A stretch of DNA of 64,000 nt from Ostrinia nubilalis (lineage: Eukaryota > Arthropoda > Insecta > Lepidoptera > Crambidae). Both the position numbers and the translations under genes were made by a program. The notes under the pieces are model-generated. The model saw only the letters and a list, made by a program, of their open reading frames with translations, ran no database searches and had not been told where the DNA came from. Location: positions 6,307,001 to 6,371,000 of the forward strand of contig NC_087106.1 of assembly GCF_963855985.1 (NCBI RefSeq), given 5' to 3'. This document shows, piece after piece, positions 47,101 through 59,400 of the stretch (its first letter is position 1; each line of letters opens with the position of its first letter).

Positions 47101-50100
47101 AATCATATTTTACATTAATTACGTAAACTGATGCGATGATGGCACGTGTCTCATACAAATGTCGCGCCACGACACAACAATGTAATCTTTAACTCATCAG
47201 TCATCACGCTTTATTATGCCCATATTACAAATGTAATGAGTACTATCATGCCCTTAAAACAATCTGAATTAACTTGGACTTAGGTCTTGAAGCGCAAGTG
47301 TGGTTGTGTTCCCCAGTCGATGAAGCTCATGATGTCGCACCCTGCGTGCCCAAATAACTGCGTGCAGGAAGATTTAATGAATGCTGCTGACAACGCCACT
47401 CTTGTAGCAGAGTTTTGGGCTGACACTGTGTAGGTTGTTGTCGACACAACAAGAATCTGGATTAGACAAGAATTTTATTATCTTACCCTTCAATCTTAAA
47501 GTTGCTAAAGTACGTGTTGAGCAAGTCTTCAAAGGTGTCGCATATCTGTATCTCCATATTTGTAGTAGACCCGCCCACCACACTGCGGCTGCTGGAATTG
47601 GCGAAGACCCGAAGGTTCTTCTCGCTGAAGGGAACTATGGGCTCCTGGCCATCGTCCTCGTAATCTGCTGAGACCACCTGCGTCACTTGAGAGAGGTCTC
47701 CGTAGCTGAAAAAGATGGATTTGTTTAAATAAAATGACCCTTATCATCAGGCCTTTTAGTTGGAGGAACGCGACCCTCTCCAATTTACTAGAGGTAACTG
47801 GAGTTTGGTCGTTTAGTGTGAAGGTACTTACTCTCCACGCCAGACGGGGTGGAGTTCGCATATTATTTTGTCTTCCATCAGCACTTAGCAGGTGGTCTTA
47901 TACTACTTTGACGGACCACATACTTCACAGTTATGATCCTACTCATCATCATCATTTCAGCCATAGGACGTCTACTGCTGAATGTAAGCCTCCTAAACTA
48001 AAAAAAACTCATAAAACTCACTTTTACAATGTGATTCTACTATTGTCCTTTAATGTTGTTACCCTGTTGCTAGTCTCGTAAAAGTTAGGAAAAATCTACG
48101 TTTTTATCTGCTAGAATGTAGTTGTTTGAATACAAAGAAATTGCATTTAAGAGTACCTAATTGCTTTTAGAGATGTTTGCTTTATCTTAACTATGAACAA
48201 GTGTCGTTAAAATGTTTGAAGGGCAATAAATAAAATGTCCGTCTCTATTAAAAACATTCTTTCTTTTACAAAGATGTGTCAATCTCTGGTCTTTTTGGTT
48301 TTATCCGATCAGTTAGAAATTTGCTACATTTTCTTGGTATGTATAAGGTTTCTTCCTTTTAATTCTGCTTCATATACAGGCTGTCCCAAAATTAACGCGT
48401 CAGACTACGAGTAACCCCGAAGGTAGATAGGTCTAAGACGCATAGAACAAGCCTAATAGTTAGGGAGGCGAGGTAGCTAAATGGCGTAATTCAACGGCGC
48501 CGTCGAGACCTATCAAAATCGAAAGATAAAATAATTTCGAAAAGAAAAGCTCGTATGGCAAAAACCATTTTAGCGGTGGGATTGGCGTGTACGGTTTTTC
48601 AAAAATGTTAAAAACAACAGTTACTTGGGCATTCTCGAGCGCGTCAGATATTCATACTACGTATGTCCCGACTGCCTCTGATAACAACGGTATACTAATC
48701 TGCCGGTTTGCGTGGTGGGGGTAGGCATATAAAGTAGTCAAAAATGAAAAAAAAAAATTACTCGAGCACGTCAGATTTTCGGAAGGGGTGTTAAGTAGGC
48801 TCCAAGGAAGCTCCCTTTAAAAAAACTGACGATTTCGGCGTGACGATAAGTTACGATGATTTTTGAAAATGCAAAAAAAAAAGTTTTTTTGAAATACTCG
48901 AGCGCTTCAGATTTTCATAGGGGAGGTTTATCTCGGTATCCTGAAAGCATATTTTTTTAATCTGACAAAAATGTTGGTGGGTTCTCTTAATCTGACCGAA
49001 AAAGGTTTTTTGGTTTCTTTTTTTCCTTTCTTTAGACAAAAATGTAAAAAGACCTTTTTTGTGTAAAATAAAATTACCTTTTTTGTTTATTTAAACTTTT
49101 TTTTTGTAAAATGTATCGTTCGCGACTTATATGCCGTAACGCGTTCTTACGGAAATCGTCATGCGGAAACCGGCAGATTTTGTATTTTTAGTAAGTTTTA
49201 GATTATATTCTTCAAAATAAAAAAAATAAAAATCGCGCTCAAGAATGCCGGATTAACGTTTTTTTTTTACAAGTTCGCGACTCTATAACTCGGCGGCGTC
49301 AAGGACTTATGGTCAGATAAGTTAAATTTAGTCTTTAAACACTAAAATCAACCCCCAATATCTTAATCTGACGCGCTCGAGTACCTATTTCAGACTATCC
49401 ATTTTTTTTACTAATCTGATCGTCTATCCTAGGCGCGCGTCACTACATATACAATATAGGTAATATGTTATGTAGTGACGCGCGCCTAGGATAGACGATC
49501 AGATTAGTAAAAAAAATGGATAGTCTGAAATAGGTACTCGAGCGCGTCAGATTAAGATATTGGGGGTTGATTTTAGTGTTTAAAGACTAAATTTAACTTA
49601 TCTGACCATAAGTCCTTGACGCCGCCGAGTTATAGAGTCGCGAACTTATCTTAAACTGCCACGCTCGAGTATTGCCGAAAATTCCCCTATCCGCCTCCCT
49701 AAATATAAATGTCCACAGAAAAGTTTCATGAGTTTGGAGATATGACCAATTTTAGTTAATTCATCATCATCATCATCATTTCAGCCACAGGACGTCCACT
49801 GCTGAACATAGGCCTCCCCCAATGACTTCCACATCGCACGGTTGGTAGCGGCCTGCATCCAGCGCCTTCCCGCTACCTTTATCAGGTCGTCGGTCCACCT
49901 TGTGGGTGGACGTCCCACGCTGCGTTTTCCGGTACGTGGCCTCCATTCCAGAACCTTGCTGCCCCATCGGCCGTCAGTTCTGCGTACTATGTGCCCTGCC
50001 CACTGCCACTTCAGCTTGCTGATCCGTCGGGCTATGTCAGCGACTTTAGTTCGTTTACGGATTTAGTTAATTATTGTCCATAGAAAAAAAACATGATACT

Positions 50101-50578
50101 TAACTTTTCAGTTACGACCAAGTTTAATTATTTTTTAAAATTGACAATATTATTGTTGTGTGCAGTTGTGCTATTTTTTTTTTAATTTGTTTGTTGTTGT
50201 GTAACACATTAGCACAACAAAACTGTGATTTATTCAAAAGGCACTATTGTGATTAAGCAACAGTCAGAGAGAGTGTCTGTTAGAAGTTAAATAAGTAACT
50301 AGTTAGTATTTGCAATAATTCTAGATTTCGCTCTATGAAGTAAGAACTGAGATAAACTTGTTTCTTGCATTGTTTTTAGCATAACCTGTTATTTATCTAC
50401 ACTAATGCATAATTATTATTATAGTTGTGACAAAAATAAAACTTATCAGTCGAAACAAATGAAAAGCATACTTAGCAAAAACATCGATGGTGTTCCCAAT
50501 GTTCAAATCGTAACCGAGGTCTCCCACTTCACACTTGCACACACTACAACATATCAACAATAACACCAACAACAACAT
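44112..50578 (-). CDS. tsl: torso-like MACPF protein, copy A
   Basis: Five coding exons in transcription order: 50578-50472, 47705-47487, 46757-46463, 45923-45780 and 44378-44112. They sum to 1032 nt, giving 343 residues; Drosophila torso-like is of similar size. Known role: a secreted perforin-like (MACPF) factor made by ovarian follicle cells that localises Torso receptor activation to the embryo poles; it also affects growth and moulting. Seen here: the signal peptide MLLLVLLLICCSVCKC, N-terminal 'LNIGNTIDVFA', the MACPF signature YGTHY (about 191-195) followed by IDSYVTGN, and the C-terminal block '[18 protein letters not shown]' to 'NDLKLWEVNA'. The start is the first in-frame ATG at the signal peptide; the upstream in-frame GTG is not used. 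Exon 3 is one 295-nt exon here but two exons in copy B. Introns hold two MITEs, three LINE fragments and the CTCGAG-rich element. Confidence 0.92.
44446..44798. mobile_element. MITE with ends GTACAGTC, in tsl-A intron 4
   Basis: The end GTACAGTCACAGCGTCAAAT is matched by the inverse of 'gtgtcacgaactgtac'. Nested inside are two related segments with 'gcgccactgtagagtaaggt'. Same family as the split MITE at 1258-1674. Confidence 0.7.
45314..45503 (+). mobile_element. LINE 3' fragment in tsl-A intron 4, (AACG)n tail
   Basis: Carries the complement of the usual signature ('ggaccgacgatctggtgaag', 'ccagcagtggacgtctttcg') and ends 'aactaacgaacgaac'. I could not define a target-site duplication. Confidence 0.8.
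46131..46185 (+). mobile_element. SINE-like 5' fragment in tsl-A intron 3
   Basis: 'actagctgagccggcaaatt' followed by 'tagtaccgcc' matches the start of the fuller element at 60645-60825. Confidence 0.55.
46881..47010. mobile_element. MITE GATCGCCATCGCCGGCGCGA, in tsl-A intron 2
   Basis: Left 'gcttccaccacaccaacgcg' and 'gatcgccatcgccggcgcga', mirrored by 'tcgcgccggcgatggcgatc'. A second copy is in tsl-B intron 4 at 59512-59662. Confidence 0.85.
47945..47994 (-). mobile_element. short LINE 3' remnant in tsl-A intron 1
   Basis: 'catcatcatcatttcagcca' and 'ggacgtctactgctgaatgt', the last ~50 bp of the (ATG)n-tailed LINE. Confidence 0.65.
48378..49700. mobile_element. element with repeated CTCGAGCGCGTCAGAT and a perfect palindrome
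   Basis: CTCGAGCGCGTCAGAT or one-base variants occur at 48634, 48761, 48897 and 49537, inverted at 49366, with partial copies near 48392 and 49661. Spacers are T-rich. Inside, 49271-49647 is an almost perfect inverted repeat with two arms of about 178 bp and a ~20-bp centre at 49459. I recognise no transposase. The outer limits are approximate. Confidence 0.65.
49762..50061 (-). mobile_element. LINE 3' fragment in tsl-A intron 1, (ATG)n tail
   Basis: Best copy of the ATG-tailed subfamily here: 'catcatcatcatcatcattt' then 'cagccacaggacgtccactg'. Flanked by an 11-bp duplication, TTTAGTTAATT, at 49751-49761 and 50062-50072. Confidence 0.88.
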
Positions 50579-51281
50579 GTTGAACAAATGTTGAACAAGT
50601 GTCCAACATACCACAAGCTATCCCGCCCGAACTCGGCGTTTCACTGAGTTTTTTTTTCACATTTTGCTAATGTAATGTAAACAACTATTGAACTTGACCC
50701 GAGAGATTAGTGTGTAGGTATATCGAATTCTCGACAACCATTTTGCCCCGGCTCCGTCCGCGTTCGGCAGCCAACTAACTCATTTCATAAGTTTAGTAGA
50801 GTTACGTAAAACCGCTCTAAATTCATGGTCGAAAGACCTAGCTAGCATCTATGTTATCATTTTGTATATTTATAACTATGTCGTCATATGTTTGCACGTT
50901 AGAATTGCATTTACAATGCATTACTTATCAATCTATTTTCAATTAAGTTAGTTAATTAGTTGCTTTCTTTGTGTTGTGTTTTAAAATGTATTTACCTAAG
51001 CAATGCGGATATCCGTGTAGAGAAGATTACGATTTATTTTCCTATCTCTAAAGATTTTAGTAAAAAAATAAGAGAAAAAGTTTTCTAATTAAAAAAAATC
51101 AAGACAAAAAGACGGGTTAGATAATTCCATATATCTCTAAAAATGAGTCTAATGGGTCATCAATTTCAATGATAAAATATTTAATTGGTCTCGACCGACA
51201 TTACACATTTTTGATGCCTTAGTAATAAATATTCTTACTGCATACGTCACATAAAACATTGTCACTACATTGTAGTTTATC
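50579..51281. other. tsl-A upstream region
   Basis: Probable promoter and 5' UTR of tsl-A, including a short GC-richer stretch (ccgcccgaactcggcg, about 50620-50640). I could not place a TATA box or initiator with confidence. Confidence 0.35.
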
Positions 51282-52082
51282 TATAGTCTATCCAATATAG
51301 CTTGATTAGAATGACAGCTGTCATCAAAAGTAACGACATAACTTTGTAGTAGCGTTCAATGAGAGCTAAATATTAGCGGACAAGAAATAATTCACGTCTG
51401 ACCTACAAACAATATTTTCGACGACAGTGCTTCCAATAAAAATGATAATTTCGTGTAAATGCAGCGTTAAATTACACCAATAAGTAGTAATTCGAAATTA
51501 TAAAAATCAAGCTAGAGTATTAACGACGTCTCTACAAGGTTATCTCGAGTTACAAAAATGTTAGTGTTGGGACATATCGACAAATGTCATATTAAATTAA
51601 AACTATTTTTTTCACATATTTAACAAAAAAAATTTCTAACTAATTTTTTAACATATTTAAGTCAAGTTATACGTTTTTCTAAATGTTCACTATTAAAAAC
51701 CAAAAAACATTTTATTCTAAAACAATCAAACATCGGAAATCAATCACCGGTAATTTTTTGGGTATTCATAGCACCGTTGCTCTAGAAGAGATGCCCACCG
51801 CCCTCTAGCGAGAGGAAAAAACCACTGAAGAACACTGATGATAATGACTACGACTTAGGTTGTACACCCTTGACATGAATTTTAAATTTTACTGTCTTTA
51901 AATTTAAATCATAATTGTCATTTTTATGAATAAAGATATGAAGAAAAATTGGGTGCTTTTTTTTATATCATTTTTTCGAAAACTTATCGATACATCTATG
52001 TGAACCGTACGAAACATACCCATCACTAGTCACATTCGTTTGACAGCCGTCATTCTAATCAAGCTATATTGGATAGACTATA
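51282..52082. mobile_element. 801-bp TIR DNA element (non-autonomous)
   Basis: The end TATAGTCTATCCAATATAGC, continuing 'ttgattagaatgac[a/g]gctgtca', is mirrored at 52082. The inverted repeats are about 42 bp with one or two differences. The interior has no transposase frame. Confidence 0.85.
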
Positions 52083-52645
52083 ATTTACATTACATTACTT
52101 ATTTATAATAATTTACCTATTGTTATAACTTATAAAAAGGTGATTTACATTCGTTAGTTTGTACTTACAAAAAATGTAAGCTGGGACTCCAGTGAAATAA
52201 ATATGTAACTGTTGGTGTCCCTTTTTCAGCTTGAATCTGACTGAATCGAGCTGTAGAGTTGTTTTATAAAACGAACTACCGATATTTACTTGGATTCAGT
52301 CCTTAAAAATATCAGTAATTTATCGAAAAATATATTTTCGTACAGTATTGGCCAATGGGACTAAAAATCAAGGTCCCGCGCACATGTGTCAAGCGCAGAT
52401 AACCGATGACCTGCGATTATTAAGGTACGCGTTCACTTGTTATAACATCCTATGTACACGTGCGGGTTGCAATTTTAAATTCTCTAGATTCCATTGGTGC
52501 ATGATGCGACTAGAAAATTGAGAAAACTCTTGTTTGGCCGTAAAAACTGATCCCTTGATTTGGAAAGCATGTATAGAGTCAGATATTTTCGCAGCTCTAT
52601 ATCTAACATTGGGAATCTCAATTGTTACAACCTTCTTAACTGCCA

Positions 52646-52760
52646 ACATCATTTCAGCCTAAGGCCGCTGGACGTAGGCCACCAAGGATCTATCGTCATC
52701 ATTTCAGCCTAAGGCAGTCCACTTCTGGACGAAAGCCCCAGGGGCGAAAGGACAAAACAA
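52646..52760 (-). mobile_element. degraded LINE 3' ends, two pieces
   Basis: 'catcatttcagcctaaggc' occurs twice in succession (52646 and 52696), each followed by a decayed 'tccacttctgga' or 'cgctggacgtagg' signature. Confidence 0.6.
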
Positions 52761-53335
52761 AAGACAAAAGGGAAATCACCTCTCTATGACTCGCCGTATG
52801 ACGTGTAGTCGGTGGGGGATAGACGTTTCGGCTCCATACGTCTGTGATGGCTTGCTATTTGACTTTAAGAATTATAAAGAAAAAGAAGAAGAATTGAATT
52901 TTTGAATTTGACCTAAAAAGAGCTCTAATTAAAGCGCTATCTGGTGTGAGTTTAACAAGTTTCCGTCCCATTGTTAATTACGATTGAAATTTTGTTTCGT
53001 GCATTGCATACCGATAGTCTGTATGTTCCTTTATCTGAGTATGGATTTCATTCACGATAAATAAAACCCTAACAATAATTAGTATTATTAGGTACGCAGT
53101 TTTTTTTATATGAACAACGGGATTCAGATTACTTTACTCGTGGCATGTCTATGATTTACCTATTTGATAAAAAAAATATGTTTTTGTAACGTGATATTGT
53201 TTGAATGTATTGAGCACGTGCCATAGGTATTTTCAGTTTCCTCTAAGAGTATAATTTTACCTTCAATAAAATTAATTCTAATATTTTTCGACGGGGCAGA
53301 GGTCCGATACATTTATGGTATTCCATACTTCATTG

Positions 53336-53491
53336 CGTGGGCAGGCCTCCCACTAGGTGGACCGACGATCTGGTGAAGGTCGCGGGAGGTACCTGGATGC
53401 AAGCGGCGCAGGACCGGTCTTTGTGGAAATCCTTGGGGGAGGCCTTTGTCCAGCAGTGGACGTCTTTCGGCTGAAACGAACGAACGAACGA
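53336..53491 (+). mobile_element. LINE 3' fragment, (AACG)n tail
   Basis: 'ggaccgacgatctggtgaag' to 'cggctgaaacgaacgaacga'. Flanked by an exact 11-bp duplication, ATACTTCATTG, at 53325-53335 and 53492-53502. Confidence 0.88.
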
Positions 53492-53502
53492 ATACTTCAT
53501 TG

Positions 53503-55919
53503 GCCGAGTTCCACATGGCCTTTGTTCGCTCTACCGGGTAATCAAATCCAGGTCCGCAGCGAGCGAGTGAGTCGCAAACATTTTATTTATCTAATGAAAT
53601 TACTCTACAATATCTGCTGCTTTTTGTTAAATTTTCACTGAAAATAGTTATGAAAATACATTAAAAAGTTTGACACTAGCAATACGAGGTATCACGCTCA
53701 TATACAGGGTGTTCGGAAGAAGGTATACCAGGCCAGGAGGATCAAATGGCCCATTTGTAATTCAAAATGGCTCTACCTATGCACTCACGTGTTTGGTTCA
53801 TATAGAATAAACACGAGTATAGTGGTAACTACTTAGCAGTGATAGGTTCTTACAATATTACTTACGATTCGCAAACCACACAACACCTAAATACTACTTA
53901 TTGTTAGTTGAATGACTCCATATCGGGCAAGTGTGCTCTGCGATAAGCATGTGCTTTGTCTACAATGGCCTAATTTTAAGATAACTTACCAAGAATACGA
54001 TGTTTGTACGGTTAAAATTATAAGATTAACAGATTTTTAGATTCACCTGCTTAAATTTACTTAGTATTACAATCAAATATAGACATGGATAAGAGGTGTT
54101 ACTATGCAGATAAAGGCTCTGGTGCAAATAACCCTTCTTCTGGCGCAGTCGAGTAAAAACTCAAGCAGTTAACTGTTTTTTTAAGTCAAAGTTCGGCTTG
54201 TTTTAGGAGAAATGTAAAGTAGACTTACGTTACCTGCTCAATGGACCGACGATCCCAATAAGTTATTGGCAGTGGCTTGATGAAAAAAACAGGCTATCGT
54301 TTAGTTTTACATTCCTTGCTGAAATGCTGATGAAGATTTACTTGTTTTTATGTAACCTGAGATAGTGTGTGTTATACCTACTGGTTTTTAATTGCAGTTG
54401 TAGGTAATTGCCCAAGAAGCAAAAGTGGGTTGAATTGTATCATCATTGATTAATTGGGAATACCTACTTAAAATATTATTATAAAAGAAGAAAACCGAAA
54501 TACAATTGGGACAAGGTCACTCGTTGACCAAAATATCTGACTTTTTAGATATTTGCTAATATAGCAGAACTATTCGGTATAGAACTGAAATTATTTTCCT
54601 TATGTTGAATAACTAAGACATTTTGCAATGAAAACACGAAATCAGTTTAAAATTATATTTCCATTCTTACAAAAGATCCTCACAAAATATTTACATCGGT
54701 TAATTAATGTTGTCATACAAACAAACATACTTAAACTTAATTAATGTAAATGCATTCTCTAATTTGATCCCGCACTGTTGATGTCTACAGCTGTATAATC
54801 ATAATATTGCACGTTACATTTTAGTCAAAAGTACACTAACTTGCAAAATTATGTATCAAAAATATTGTTACATTGTCCTGTGTTTCATTTAATAAGTTTA
54901 GTTTATGATAAAAATAACATTTGACACACATATCGGTTAAAATAATAAATTATCATTAAAAAGAACACATTTTAATTTGAGTGTAAAAGTTTATTTATTT
55001 TCTGCAATTATTTTTAATAATTTCAAAATCGTTAGTTCGGCTGGATGACTTTAAATACTACAAAGAATGTTGTCACAAATTATTATCATTATTCCACGAA
55101 AAAACATCGTTTAGATAAAATCATAAAAACTTTGTCAGGTAAATAATTATTGATGTGTAATGTAAACATGACTAATATAATTTTATTCTTTCAAAATCTA
55201 CATTAAGATTACATAGAATTAAAAATAATTTCTATAACACAAAACCAAAACATGTGGTGGGCTTGTGTCTTGTGATGTATCACCAGTCTATAATTCTGAT
55301 CTCAGTTTCGTACAATAGGTTTATTTCGAGTTCTTTACCATGTAAGTCATAATTCATCTATAACTTAAGGAGATTAAAATTAAATATTATAAAACGAATT
55401 AATTGATTTTCTTTATTCGATGCAGTACCTAAGTTAAGTAGTCGTTCATTATTTTTAAAGATTTCTAAGGACCTATTAAATACATACTATTGCACTTATC
55501 TTGCAAGGGAGTGTATTTTTAAGATATTTAACATTCCTTGATTTTATTGAATTAAATTAATTTTATAATATATTTCCATAATATTCATTAAGATGCTAAG
55601 GCACTTTTCATTAGAAAATATTTACAAAAATATATTTTTCACTATAATAATAAGTAGAACATTTTAATTTAATTTTGATACCCTAAAATATATTTTATGA
55701 TCACATTTTGTTCAATATTGTCTACAAAAAATTTGATTGAAAAATTGTAATAATTAATTAAGTTCTAAGCTATGTGAAATACGTAAATGCAGACATTTAA
55801 TTTTTTAATTCCATTTATTGTACTTCGTAAATTCATTAAATAGAAGTCAAATAAATAAATTTAGGAAGGTATTTAGTTATATTTGGCATGTTACTATAGC
55901 AAAATATTGTATGCCATCT
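53503..55919. other. intergenic between tsl-A and tsl-B
   Basis: Very AT-rich, especially 54.6-55.9 kb. A possible element end 'acagggtgttcggaagaagg' is at 53704. 'cccttcttctggcgcagtc' at 54133 matches the tandem unit at 62800-63110. No gene seen. Confidence 0.45.
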
Positions 55920-56182
55920 ACAGGGTGTTAGGTAAATGGGTATATGAGCCGACACTAGCCCATGTTAACATGGGCATATAAATGGTATGGTGAAGTCAGA
56001 AAGATATCACCATTTTATTTTATTTTATTTTCATACAAAATAAATTTTATAAAATCCGATTTGTATGAAAATTAAAATAATTAAAATAAAGATATCAATT
56101 TTCTGACTTCACCATACCATTTATATGCCCATGTTAACATGGGCTAGTGTCGGTTCATATACCCATTTACCTAACACCCTGT
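55920..56182. mobile_element. palindromic MITE, GGGTGTTAGGTAAATGGG ends (copy 2)
   Basis: 'acagggtgttaggtaaatgg' is mirrored by 'acccatttacctaacaccct' at the right end. Arms continue through 'gccgacactagcccatgtta'. The same family is at 13035-13290. It lies about 250 bp beyond the tsl-B stop. Confidence 0.88.
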
Positions 56183-56394
56183 ATACTTATTTATTACAAT
56201 CTATTTGTGACCAGTTAATTATAAATTACCTATGATGATCATCAAAATACTAATACTAAAGGTAAATTCACATTAGTACGTGGCAGACACAGACACAGTA
56301 TTTTTATGTATCACGCATGGCACGTAGCAATGTAAATGACCTTAACCCATCATCGTCAATTCATTGTATTGATCTATCACATTACAAATTACAA

Positions 56395-56400
56395 TTTATT
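56395..56400 (-). promoter_or_regulatory. candidate poly(A) signal of tsl-B
   Basis: Minus-strand AATAAA only about 35 bp beyond the stop codon. Confidence 0.4.
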
Positions 56401-56434
56401 GTCTAATATTAATTAACCTATTTGTATCCGTTCA

Positions 56435-59400
56435 TCACATATTACTCTCCCACAATTTTAAATAATTGTCTATGACCTCCTCGAACCACTTTTTCTTCTT
56501 GGCATCTTTGAAGGCAGGCGATAATGTCTTTAATTCTAGTTGTAATAAGGCTTCGTTTCCTAGGAGACTGTCGAGGTTTCTCAGTAGGGCTGGTTCTCCA
56601 TGAAGTTTCAGGAGGCTGGGGTATGAGAATATGTAGTAGTGGACTCGGAGTCGCTTCATTGCCCAGCTTTCAACTGTTTTATTTCCACTGGCGACCTGAA
56701 AAAACAAATGCTGTTAGACTTTTTTAAATTAGACATGGCCGTAAAAATATCAGTATAGGTAGGGCAAAAAAATAATGAGACATGTATATTATAAGCTCCA
56801 TAAGAGCACTTGACGATTTGTAAGAAGGTTAATTTTGATTTGATTTTGAGATATTTTTTTATTGTGTATAGGTAGTGTGTACCACACACGATACAATACG
56901 ATACTAGGATAGGTTCCTACTTGAAATCTACAGTATTTATCGAACTGAAATTATTTCGTCAATTACCTTACATTATGTGGGGTACAAAAGGCAAACTTAA
57001 AGCTACATGACTTACTCCTCCAGAAAACAATTTGTTAAATTATGTTAGTTGAGAAATTGATTTCAAAATGTAAAATGAGGAGGATATGAACCAAATGTAA
57101 TGTTAAATGGTTGATGATTTTTTTATGGATAGAGACCGAAAGAATGCAGCAATTAATCCAAGTCCAGTCAATTAGCAATCAACACTCATAATGGTCGTAG
57201 TCTCAAACTTAAATTCCATTTTAACTTTATTTTCATTGATCATCTTTTTTAGACTTGGTTCTTACCCGAAGACTGCAGATGCGATCTAAAATGGAGCGAG
57301 CATCCCAAAAGATACTTTTTACTGGCTCATTTATTAGTAGGTAGGTAATTCTAAATTAAATCTTGGTATCCATAAACTTTACCTTGATCTGGCCTATATG
57401 CTTCGCGTGCCAAGGCGAGAAATACCCTTCCAATTCCTTGGCAGTAATGTCGGCCACGCCCTTGCTCTTTAGCCGCTCTTTAATCATAGAGTAGGCCGTT
57501 CTAGAGAACACAAACACCTGGAGTGAGAGCATAGACAAGGCATCATAATCTTGTAGTGGTTATTTTTAATCTATATCAAAAAAAGAACGTGCACTCCAGG
57601 CTTTAGCCGTCAAAATTGGACTGTGAAAACTTCTTTTGTAATAAAATAAGACTCAAATTATAGGTATGTAATTTATTTTCTTATTTGTCTTTTCGTTCTA
57701 GAAAACTTTCAGCTTAAGCGCAATGAAAACAAGTGATGATTGTAAGAAAAATGATTGTAAATGATAATGCGTATTAGAAAAGAAGTTTGATGTGATTTGA
57801 ACACCATGAAATGATTATGAAAACATGGATGATGTTCAAATGATGCTGGTTCCACACAACAAGGTACAGAAGTTTATGAGGATGTAATTTATAGTATACC
57901 TAGCACCTTTAATGCTATTTTATTATGTGACGGTAATAAGAGAAGTTGGAAGTTTGAGGCGATTAAATTATGTAGTGACGTTAAAAAAGGGAATTTAAAA
58001 GTTTTTGAAACAGTAACTGTCTAACAGTATATTTTGAGGGTACTTTTCAAAAGTAGACAGCAAATTTTTTCCTGGATGCACATTGTAATTTTGCAACCAG
58101 TAGTTTTGAAATACCGGTATCCTGATTCTTTTTTACCGTCACTTACTAGGAGACCTCTATAATTATAATGAATGAAAGAACGAATGAATGAATGAACCCA
58201 TTAACCAGTGTGGAACCAGCTTTACAGTCCAAACCTTGACAGCTCCGACATGCTGCGCAAATATCGGCGAGAAGAAGTTGTTCATCTCCGTCTGCGGGAT
58301 GTCTGACACGCCCTTTAGTTTGACACGCTCCTTAATCCTGGAGTACACGCTCCTTGTGTATACGAACACCTGGAAAACAAGGCACATAAAGATAAACATT
58401 GTACCTATGATGTGGTAATAAAAAAAAAATAAGCGCGATTTTGGTTGAAAAATGTATAGTGTTATGTGCCGTCGATGGTACATTATTTTCCTATTTCGAT
58501 GTTTGAGTATAAACAAGTCTTCCAAAAAAATGTTCACGATAGGTTTAACTGATCAGTTTAACTGACCGTGAATGTACAGGTTTGGGCAGTTGAAATAATC
58601 AAAATTTTAAGGCACTCTAAAAACTAAAACTTTTGATTAACAAACTGTAAGATCTGTAAGTTGTTTGGATCCGTTTTTTAATTTTTTTTAAATGAATAAA
58701 TTATTGCTGATGTCAAAACAATTATTTAAAAAGGCACAAGTATCTGTCATGCCATTTCATTTATGAATTTCTTTAATTACATACATCTCTACTTATTGAT
58801 TAACTTTCTTTAATTAATTAACTAAACTTGAACTAAGTACATTAATGTCTAACTCCACGAGACTAGCAACGTGACACTAGTTTTAAATGTTAGTCATAAA
58901 ACCGCACTTCCCTAAGCGCGTTTATCGCTTGTTTTGTAAACTACCCGCGTTTTCCCAAACACGGCGTCACGTTGCTACCCACACAGCTCGAGTCACGTGA
59001 GTCTACTCGTTTTAGTTTAGAAATCAAGTAATTAGTAAAAAATAATTAATATTTAGTGGACCCATGGTGGAGCAGACATGACAGTATTTTAAATCATAAT
59101 ATTGTACCTAGGTATATGTATATTATGATTTTTGAGGCAGTACTTACCCTCAAAAATCATATAGCCTATACATAGTTGTCTTTCATGAAAGGACAATCAA
59201 CATGAATAGTTTTGCATGGGAACATCATTCAGTGAGGTCCAAACTTAGTGTACTGTACCTACCTAGAGTCCAGTGGCTTAATTCATTTTTACCAATTAAT
59301 CAACCAGATTGGGCTATTTTTTTTAGCCGAAAAAAGTAGAGTATTAAAATCAACATGTGCCACGTGTTGCTTTCATCAGAGTTGCTTTAAGAAAAAGGTC

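Noticed and set aside
47281..47372. Possible extra tsl-A exon ('IMSFIDWGTQPHLRFK' on the minus strand)
   Set aside because: Exons 2 and 3 join in phase and in homology with tsl-B without it, and I could not place matching splice sites.
50579..50614. Upstream GTG as tsl-A start
   Set aside because: The in-frame ATG at 50578 begins an ideal signal peptide and gives a length like copy B.
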